64,000 nt of DNA from Microbacterium oleivorans (GTDB taxonomy: Bacteria > Actinomycetota > Actinomycetes > Actinomycetales > Microbacteriaceae): contig NZ_JAMBOV010000001.1 in NCBI RefSeq assembly GCF_023715745.1, positions 496,001 to 560,000 on the forward strand. The letters run 5' to 3'. The notes beneath the pieces are model-generated. The model was not told the origin of the DNA. It worked only from the letters and a program-made list of their open reading frames with translations, and made no database searches. Each line of letters starts with the position of its first letter. Position 1 is the stretch's first letter. Made by a program: the position numbers and the translations under genes. Below are positions 58,273-64,000 of the stretch, in pieces.

Positions 58273-59390
58273 GCCGTGCGACTCTCGAGCAGGTGCAGGT
58301 AGAGGTCGGCGTGACGCTGGGCGATGGCGGCGTCGGTGACCGTGCGTGACGCGCGGCGCTCGTCGACCAGGGCGTCGCGCGCGGGGCTCGCCGGGCGGGA
58401 CGACGGCGCGACCCACAGATCCGACAGGACCGCGGCGAGCTCCCCCGCGTCGCCCGGTGCGAACGACCCCACGGTGCCGTCGGCGTGCTGCTCGGCGAGG
58501 AAGCCGACCCGCGGTGCCGCGACGGGGACCCCGAGATCCCAGCAGAGTTCGAGCCATCCCGAGTGCGTGCCGTGCCGATAGGGCAGCACGCACGCGTCGA
58601 GACGTGCCAGCGCGGCGAACAGGTCGGCGTCGGCGAGTCGCTCGTGCTCGACGAGGTCGAGGACAGCGGATGCCGCGCACAGCGCGCGGACCTCGGCTGC
58701 GGCATCCGCGTCACGGACCCGATGATGCAGCCGCACCTCGCCGCGCACATCATGGCCGGCGTCGCGAAGCGCACGGAGTGCCGCGTCCAGCGTCCGGACG
58801 CTTCCCGGGCCGTCCACGCTCGGGCGCAGGTCCTTGAGGTGCAAGCCGACGATGCGGCCCGCACCGACAGCCGGCTCGATCGCAGCGTCCCGGGGCAGGA
58901 CCGACGGGTGGGGGATCACGGTCGCATGACGTCCCCAGCGTTCCCGGACGGCGCGCGCCGCGCCCACCGTCAGGGTCGTGACGACGTCGGCGCCGGTGAC
59001 GACCTCATCGAGCTGGGCGAGGTAGGCGGTGCTGTCGCCCAGCTGGGGGTGCTCGAGGTCGTGCAGCGTGTAGACGACCGGCCAGCCGACCGCGTGCGCG
59101 GCCGCCACGCAGGCGGTGAGGTGCCCCGCCGGGAACGACTCCGTGCCGAAGTGGATGTGCAGCAGCGACGCCTCGTCGGCGTGGGCCCGGATCCAGTCAG
59201 GGTCGAGGGCGGCGGGCGGCCACCACACGGCCGGGTCGCCCCCCGGCGCCACGGGATCCGGGAGGACCGTGACTCGCGGATCCGACGTCGTCTGACGGAC
59301 GTAGGGGTGGCTTGCAGGGATCGACACGATCGTGATCGATCCTGTCGACTCCGCACCCGGTGGGGCGACGGTGCGCGTGCTCGTAGCCAC
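58269..59390 (-). CDS. Glycosyltransferase (GT-B, GT4-like)
   Basis: 373 residues. The N-terminal domain has LLHIHFGTESFPAGHL and VVYTLHDLEHPQ; the C-terminal domain has IVGLHLKDLRPSVDGPGSV, DLVEHERLADADLFAALARL, and LPYRHGTHSGWLELCWDLG in place of the normal E-x7-E block. The GTG start at 59390 has AAGGAGATCT immediately upstream, a strong ribosome-binding site. It is the first gene of the minus-strand GT group and divergent from another GT gene at 59518. Confidence 0.87.
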   Translation of the reverse strand: MATSTRTVAPPGAESTGSITIVSIPASHPYVRQTTSDPRVTVLPDPVAPGGDPAVWWPPAALDPDWIRAHADEASLLHIHFGTESFPAGHLTACVAAAHAVGWPVVYTLHDLEHPQLGDSTAYLAQLDEVVTGADVVTTLTVGAARAVRERWGRHATVIPHPSVLPRDAAIEPAVGAGRIVGLHLKDLRPSVDGPGSVRTLDAALRALRDAGHDVRGEVRLHHRVRDADAAAEVRALCAASAVLDLVEHERLADADLFAALARLDACVLPYRHGTHSGWLELCWDLGVPVAAPRVGFLAEQHADGTVGSFAPGDAGELAAVLSDLWVAPSSRPASPARDALVDERRASRTVTDAAIAQRHADLYLHLLESRTA

Positions 59391-59460
59391 AGATCTCCTT
59401 TCGACGACGTCGCGCCGACTGAGAAGTGGGTGCGCCTGAACGCCCCGACCGTAGACGCTC

Positions 59461-59484
59461 AAGCCCCCCCGACGTAGGGGGCTT
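59461..59484. promoter_or_regulatory. Hairpin in the divergent glycosyltransferase promoter region
   Basis: AAGCCCCC (59461-59468) and GGGGGCTT (59477-59484) form a perfect 8-bp stem with an 8-base loop in the 127-base gap between divergent GT genes. No T run follows. It could be a regulator-binding dyad or attenuator. Confidence 0.4.
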
Positions 59485-59517
59485 GACCTCGCCCTCGTCG
59501 GCGGATAACCATGCCGG

Positions 59518-60555
59518 GTGACCTCCGCGCCTCCCCTCCTGCTCGTCCTCGGTCCCGCCGGGCACGGTGTCACGCGCTACGGCGAGGACGTGGCATCCGC
59601 CGTGCGCCTCGTCGACCCCTCGACCCGGGTGGTGCACGTGGCGGACGTCCCCGCGGGCGAGCGCGCGCTCGCCGAGGCCGGACCGGGAGCGCGGGTGCAC
59701 CTACACGCCACCGACCGTCTCTTCGGCAGCGGGCCCGAGGATGCCGCCGAGGTCGTCGAACGGTGGGCCCGCACGGTGCGGCTGACCCTCACGCTCCACG
59801 ACGTGCCGCAACCTTCCGACGGCACGATGTTCGCGCGCCGCCGCGCCGCCTACACCCGCATGGTCGCCGCCGTCGAACGGGTCACCGTCAACAGCGTCCA
59901 CGAGCAGCTGCTCATGGACGAGTTCCTGCCGGACGCGGCCCGCGCCCACGCCATCGCGTTGGGGGCGCGCACCGGCATCCGTCCGGTCGATCCGGGTGTC
60001 GGCCGGCCGTCCGATCTGCGAGTGCTCATCGCCGGGTTCGTGTACCCCGGGAAAGGGCATCGACCCGCCGTGGCCGCCGCGGCCCGGGCGGCGCACGCGC
60101 TCCGGGCAGAGGGCGAGGTCGTCGCGGGCGTCGCCGTTCGCGCGATCGGTGCGCCGTCCCGGGGTCACGAGGCCGACGTCGTCAGGCTCCGGGAGGAGGC
60201 GGCCGAGCTCGGCGTCGCCTTCGAGGTGACGGGGTTCCTCGACGACGCCGAGTTCGCGGCGGAACTGGTGGCCCCCGGCATCCCCCTGGCTGCGCACGAG
60301 CACGTGTCCGCCTCGCGGTCGATGCTCGACTGGGTGGAGGCGGGGCGCCGACCGCTCGTCGTCGACTCCCGCTACGCCGCCGAGATGGATGACCTCCGCC
60401 CCGGCACCCTCGCCCGCTACGACGGCGCCGAACTCGCGGCGCGCCTCGCAGCCGCGTGGCGCGACCCTTCCTCGACCCGGCTCGCCCCTGGGGCATCACT
60501 GGCGCCCACCCTGGACGACGTCGCGGCCTCCTATCTGGCCTGGTGGGCGGCCTGA
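59518..60555 (+). CDS. Glycosyltransferase, GT4-like
   Basis: 345 residues. The N-terminus LLLVLGPAGHGVTRYGEDVA resembles the donor loop of GT4 proteins. The middle has LTLTLHDVPQPSDG and VERVTVNSVHEQ, and the C-terminal domain has VLIAGFVYPGKGHRPAVAA and FEVTGFLDDAEFAAEL. The terminal E-x7-E motif is degenerate: HVSASRSMLDWVEAGRRPLV. The GTG start at 59518 lacks a Shine-Dalgarno; TAACCA six bases upstream is a partial leaderless -10 box. The next GT gene starts within its stop (TGATG). Confidence 0.84.
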   Translation: MTSAPPLLLVLGPAGHGVTRYGEDVASAVRLVDPSTRVVHVADVPAGERALAEAGPGARVHLHATDRLFGSGPEDAAEVVERWARTVRLTLTLHDVPQPSDGTMFARRRAAYTRMVAAVERVTVNSVHEQLLMDEFLPDAARAHAIALGARTGIRPVDPGVGRPSDLRVLIAGFVYPGKGHRPAVAAAARAAHALRAEGEVVAGVAVRAIGAPSRGHEADVVRLREEAAELGVAFEVTGFLDDAEFAAELVAPGIPLAAHEHVSASRSMLDWVEAGRRPLVVDSRYAAEMDDLRPGTLARYDGAELAARLAAAWRDPSSTRLAPGASLAPTLDDVAASYLAWWAA

Positions 60556-61808
60556 TGCCGGAGGGCATCGCCCTCCCCGGCAACCGCTGGGACCTGCTCG
60601 ACGGCCGGACCCCGGGCGATCCCCCTCGCGTCTCGGTCGTCGTCGCGCACTACGAGCAGCCCGCGCAGCTCGCGCGCTGCCTCGCCGCCCTCGCCGGGCA
60701 GGACCATCCGGCCGACCGGCTCGAGGTGATCGTCGCCGACGACGGATCCGCCGAGGCGCCGCGCGTCCCCAGCGGGGTGCGATTGCTGCGACAGGCGGAT
60801 GAGGGCTTCCGGCTGGCGGCCGTGCGGAACCTCGGCGCGGCGCACGCGACGGGCGAGGTGCTGGTGTTCCTCGACGCCGACACCGTCCCCGAACCCGGGT
60901 TCATCCGGGAGCTGAGTCGGATGCCGGGTCTCGCGCCCGACGTGGTGGCGGTCGGTCGGCGGCGGCACGCCGATCTGTCCGACGCCCCCGCGGTCGCGGA
61001 CGTCCGAGAGGTGGTCGGGGGACGGGAGCTTCCCGAGCCCGGCTGGCTCGCCGACGCCTACCGTCGCTCGCGTGACCTGCTCGACGCGGACGATCGAAGC
61101 TACCGGCACGTCATCGGCGCCGTCCTCGCCTGCTCGCGGATCATGTTCGACGCCGCCGGTGGCTTCGACGAGACGTTCCGTTCCTACGGCGGTGAGGACT
61201 GGGAGTGGACCTACCGGGCCTGGCTCCAGGGCGCCGTGCTCGCCCACGCGGCATCCGCTGTGGCGTGGCATGACGGCCCGGACGCGGGAGCACGGGACGG
61301 CGTCGGGCTCGCACACCGCAACGCCGAGGCCATGCTGCTGTCGGGGCTCATCCCCGTGCCCGGCTCTCGGCCGCATGGCCTGCCGACGCCGCGGGTCGAC
61401 GTGGCCGTGACCGGACCGCGGGACGCCTCCGACGCGGCTCGGTTCGTGAGCGTCGACTCCGTCGCGGCGGCGGTGCCCGGCGCTGTCGTCGTCGACGACG
61501 CCGACCTCGCGGCGGCGGCCGGTGCCCTCGACCGGGTGCGCCTGCACATCGAGATCGTGCGGCCGGTGCGCGCCGGTGCCGGGCTCGCGGCCCTGGTGGA
61601 GAGCGTCGCCCGTGAGGGCGTGGGGGTCACGACCGTCACAGCGGATGACGGGCGGCCGCTGCTGCGCATCCGGTCGATGCGCGCCGCGGCGCGCGAGGCC
61701 CGGTGGCACCGTGACGACCTGTTCCCCCGCGCGGTCGAGCGCAACGAGGGGGTCGGAGAACTCTCGAGCGAGCCGGACGTCTCGGCGTATCTCGGCGGCT
61801 GGGGCTGA
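60555..61808 (+). CDS. Glycosyltransferase family 2 protein
   Basis: 417 residues. GT-A fold with VSVVVAHYEQPAQLARCLAA, VIVADDGSAEAP and the DxD motif VLVFLDADTVPEPGFI. The acceptor motif GGFDETFRSYGGEDWEW is present. The catalytic domain ends near residue 250; a ~160-residue C-terminal extension of unknown role follows. The ATG shares one base with the upstream stop, so the two GT genes are coupled. It probably extends the same glycan as the neighbouring transferases. Confidence 0.91.
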   Translation: MPEGIALPGNRWDLLDGRTPGDPPRVSVVVAHYEQPAQLARCLAALAGQDHPADRLEVIVADDGSAEAPRVPSGVRLLRQADEGFRLAAVRNLGAAHATGEVLVFLDADTVPEPGFIRELSRMPGLAPDVVAVGRRRHADLSDAPAVADVREVVGGRELPEPGWLADAYRRSRDLLDADDRSYRHVIGAVLACSRIMFDAAGGFDETFRSYGGEDWEWTYRAWLQGAVLAHAASAVAWHDGPDAGARDGVGLAHRNAEAMLLSGLIPVPGSRPHGLPTPRVDVAVTGPRDASDAARFVSVDSVAAAVPGAVVVDDADLAAAAGALDRVRLHIEIVRPVRAGAGLAALVESVAREGVGVTTVTADDGRPLLRIRSMRAAAREARWHRDDLFPRAVERNEGVGELSSEPDVSAYLGGWG

Positions 61809-62285
61809 GCTCTCAGGGGATTCGTCGGCCCGGGCGTGTTGTGCTGGCAGCGCTTGTCTGGTTTCATGGCGTCGGGGACACCGGTCGTGCACGCCTGGGG
61901 AGGCGAGCGCAACGGCGACGAGTGGGATCGTCGACGGCACCGGTCTACCGCACACATCGCCTGCTCCGCGTGTGTGCGTCAGGGGGAAGAGCATGGGGAC
62001 AACGGGGACAGCCGGCGTACGCCGAGCCGGTCCGAGGTGCGTCCACGCGCCCGGAGACCGACCGGCCGCACCCATCCGATCCGCGGGCCGCTCCGAACCA
62101 TCCCTGCGCCACTCCCGTCGCGCGTCGACAGGGGGATGCGCGCACGCGTGCGCAGACGGTACCCGAATCACCGTCGGAGCACGACACCGGTGCGGGGGCG
62201 CGACGCGCCCCGCCCGGAAGGCGGCGCGAGCCGCCGGGGGGCGCTCGTGGGGGGCGTGACCCGTTTGGGGAATCCGGGGGACGAA
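61809..62285. other. 477-base region without a recognisable gene
   Basis: This is the longest non-coding stretch in the window. Open frames cross it but show mixed composition (Arg/Pro/Ala shadows) and no homology. One small frame, ATG at 61993 to 62259, has GGGGGAAG upstream but poor codon character. Several GC-rich stem-loops are possible at about 62195-62250 (GGCGCGACGCGCC and GGCGGCGCGAGCCGCC). It is probably a long promoter or leader region for the sugar-nucleotide genes that follow, possibly including remains of a lost gene. Confidence 0.4.
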
Positions 62286-63353
62286 GTGAAGAGACGACTG
62301 AACGTCGCCGTGGTCGGCGCGGGGTACTGGGGACCGACGTTGGCGCGAACGCTGCGCGCGAGCCGCGAGTGGAGCCTGGCGGCCATCTGCGATCTCGACA
62401 TCGATCGGGCGCGTCGCGCGGCGGATGCGGTCGGGGGCGCGCCCGTCGTCCCCGAGCTGCGGGCTCTGCTGGAGGATCCGCAGATCGACGCGATCGCGAT
62501 CGCGACGCCCGCGTCGACGCACCACGCCATTGCCATGGCCGCGATGGAGGCGGGGAAGCACGTCCTCGTGGAGAAGCCGCTCGCCGATACACAGCAGCAC
62601 GGCGAAGACATGGTGCGTCGCGCGTCCGAGCGGGGACTCGTCCTCATGGCGGACCACACGTCCTGCTACACGCCGGCGGTGCTCAAGATGCGGGAGCTCA
62701 TCGCGGGCGGCGAGCTCGGCGACATCCTCTTCATCGACAGCGTCCGCATCAATTTCGGCCTCGTGCAGCCAGATGTCGACGTCTTCCGGGATCTCGCGCC
62801 GCACGACCTGTCGATCATCGACTTCATCCTGCCGGGCGGGCTGCAGGCCACCTCCGTCTCGGCCCATGGGTCAGACCCGTTGAACACCGGGAAATCGTGT
62901 ATCGGCCATCTCGCCATGCCGCTCGCCGGTGGAGCCATGGCGCATGTGCACGTCAATTGGCTGAGCCCCACGCGGACCCGTCGCATGGTGATCGGCGGAA
63001 CCCGGCACACGCTGGTGTGGGACGACGTGAACCCGCAGCAGCGGCTCACGATGTACGACCGGGGCGCCGACGTCGCGTCGATCTCGCGTGCCACCGCGAA
63101 GGAGCGACGCGAGGTCGCCGTCTCGTACCGTCCGGGTCAGACCCGTGCGCCGGCGCTCGAGGAGCGCGAGGCGCTCGGTGCGGTCGTGAGTGAGTTCGCC
63201 GCGGCCATCCGCGAGAGTCGCGCGTCGCGCACGAGCGGAGAGGCGGGGCTGCGGGTCCTCTCGGTCCTCGACGCGGCAGCAGGCAGCCTGGCGGCATTCG
63301 GCGCCCCGCACCCGTTGCCGCACGTCCGATCGACCGCGGGAGTGGCCGCATGA
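62286..63353 (+). CDS. Gfo/Idh/MocA family oxidoreductase
   Basis: 355 residues. The N-terminal Rossmann domain reads VAVVGAGYWGPTLARTLRAS, with NAD-binding and catalytic block AGKHVLVEKPLADT (Lys of EKP). The C-terminal beta-sheet domain contains RDLAPHDLSIIDFIL, with the conserved His of this family. Such enzymes oxidise or reduce sugar nucleotides, for example at C3 of UDP-GlcNAc-uronate before transamination. The GTG start at 62286 has GGGGGACGAA before it. The stop overlaps an ATG (ATGA at 63350-63353) and a DegT-like sequence follows, the classical pairing. Confidence 0.93.
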   Translation: MKRRLNVAVVGAGYWGPTLARTLRASREWSLAAICDLDIDRARRAADAVGGAPVVPELRALLEDPQIDAIAIATPASTHHAIAMAAMEAGKHVLVEKPLADTQQHGEDMVRRASERGLVLMADHTSCYTPAVLKMRELIAGGELGDILFIDSVRINFGLVQPDVDVFRDLAPHDLSIIDFILPGGLQATSVSAHGSDPLNTGKSCIGHLAMPLAGGAMAHVHVNWLSPTRTRRMVIGGTRHTLVWDDVNPQQRLTMYDRGADVASISRATAKERREVAVSYRPGQTRAPALEEREALGAVVSEFAAAIRESRASRTSGEAGLRVLSVLDAAAGSLAAFGAPHPLPHVRSTAGVAA

Positions 63354-63399
63354 CACGGGCGCTCGCCATCGCTGCTCGGGCGCTGCGTCTCTGAGGACG

Positions 63400-64000
63400 G
63401 TGTCGGCGCCGACACGCCCTGGTTCGGCCAAGAGGAACTCGATGCGCTCGCCGAGGTGATCGCGAGCGGCTGGGTGGGTCAGGGGCCGAGGGTCGCACGG
63501 TTCGAACACGAGTTCGCCGGGCTCGTCGAGGCGCCGTACGCCGTCGCGACGACCACCGGTGACGCCGCCATCCACCTCGCCCTCCTCGTCGCGGGAGTGC
63601 GGCCGGGGGACGACGTCGTCGTCCCGTCACTGTCGGCGATCGGGGCCGCGAACGCCGTGCGCTCCGTCGCGGCCATGCCCGTTCTGACGGACGTCGACCC
63701 GCTCACGGGCAACGTGACCGCGGCGACGGTCGAGCAGGCCGTGACCCCCAGGACGACGGCGATCATCGTCGCGGATCATGCCGGCATCCCCGTCGACCTG
63801 CAGAGCATCCGTGACGTCGCGGATCCGCTCGGCATCGTCGTGATCGAAGACGTCGGATGCGGCGTCGGTGCGACCCGCCTCGGGCGCCCGACCGGCGGGG
63901 CGGCCGAGATCGCCACATGGTCCTTCGACTCCCGGGAACCCCTCGCCATGGGCGACGGTGGGATGCTCACCACGAGCCATGCGGGTTGGGCGGCACGGGC
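63400..64000 (+). CDS. DegT/DnrJ/EryC1/StrS family protein, start unclear, PLP lysine missing (cut by window end)
   Basis: From 63411 the frame reads DTPWFGQEELDALAEVIASG and then GDDVVVPSLSAIGAANAV, VLTDVDPLTGNVTAATVE and VVIEDVGCGVGATRLG, a clear DegT-family aminotransferase fold. Two oddities stand out. First, no ATG, GTG or TTG exists in this frame between the upstream stop (63351) and 63456. ATG at 63350 and GTG at 63400 are in other frames, so a one-base indel near 63400-63420 is likely. Second, the PLP-lysine site (SFHPRK in the family) reads SFDSRE, with Glu encoded at 63936-63938. It is either a pseudogene or a non-transaminating relative. The family partner of Gfo/Idh. Confidence 0.75.

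Noticed and set aside
61993-62259. Small gene with a Shine-Dalgarno-like GGGGGAAG in the long gap
   Set aside because: Codon use and composition look like a shadow frame, and no family is recognisable. Kept only as a note in the gap entry.
1-64000. Prophage, integrative element or insertion sequence
   Set aside because: I see no transposase, integrase, phage structural gene, toxin-antitoxin pair or long direct repeats. The tRNA-Ser has no partial copy nearby that would mark an attachment site.

Overview
The window is about 64 kb of very GC-rich DNA. GC is strongly preferred at third codon positions, ATGA/GTGA overlaps between genes are frequent, and many genes appear leaderless, with a TANNNT box 6-7 bases before the start codon. 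Together with the gene content (an arsenic-sensing ArsR of the CgArsR type, TreS/maltokinase-like genes, an actinobacterial Hen1-Pnkp cassette and the constant use of GGATGCC/GGCATCC) this points to a Gram-positive actinobacterium, most likely Microbacteriaceae and probably Microbacterium. I see no transposase, integrase, phage gene or CRISPR array, so it reads as chromosome with accessory blocks.

Layout. 1-2047: an aldehyde dehydrogenase tail, an SDR dehydrogenase and a GntR regulator. 2080-4183: three copies of an 80-bp palindromic repeat around two membrane-protein genes. 4200-7588: a transglutaminase and a fused circularly permuted ATP-grasp/alpha-E protein. 7676-15738: mostly housekeeping genes (GNAT, radA, alpha/beta hydrolase, TRIC channel, L-lactate dehydrogenase, DHA2 efflux pump, DUF429) with a candidate 6C-like small RNA at about 9039-9182. 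15889-15979: tRNA-Ser(CGA) with a canonical terminator. 16128-18379: a MacB-type ABC transporter. 18384-28261: a homoprotocatechuate (3,4-dihydroxyphenylacetate) meta-cleavage locus, with hpaI, hpaH, hpaD, hpaE, a GntR regulator and an FAH-RraA fusion on the minus strand, and a divergent permease and flavin hydroxylase. 29564-32219: an arsenic locus (arsC, ArsN-like acetyltransferase, flavoprotein, divergent arsR) without an efflux pump.

32279-36147: the Hen1/Pnkp RNA-repair cassette. 36260-40177: a GH13 trehalose-synthase-like enzyme convergent with a maltokinase-like kinase. 40260-47825: a tightly coupled seven-gene minus-strand operon (phosphodiester glycosidase, GT2-GtrA glycosyltransferase, DUF4956 membrane protein, VTC-type polyphosphate-polymerase domain, carbohydrate-binding lipoprotein, response regulator, histidine kinase). 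This is my best candidate for a poorly described cell-surface system. 47974-49356: a CYP152 peroxygenase-type P450. 49446-52996: YihY, an APC permease, ElaA and small proteins. 52993-64000: a glycosyltransferase island (a TupA-like ATP-grasp protein with an apparent CTG start, seven glycosyltransferases, a Gfo/Idh oxidoreductase and a DegT-family protein that lacks its PLP lysine and has no clean in-frame start), probably for a surface glycan.

All assignments come from reading the translations. No database or folding program was run.
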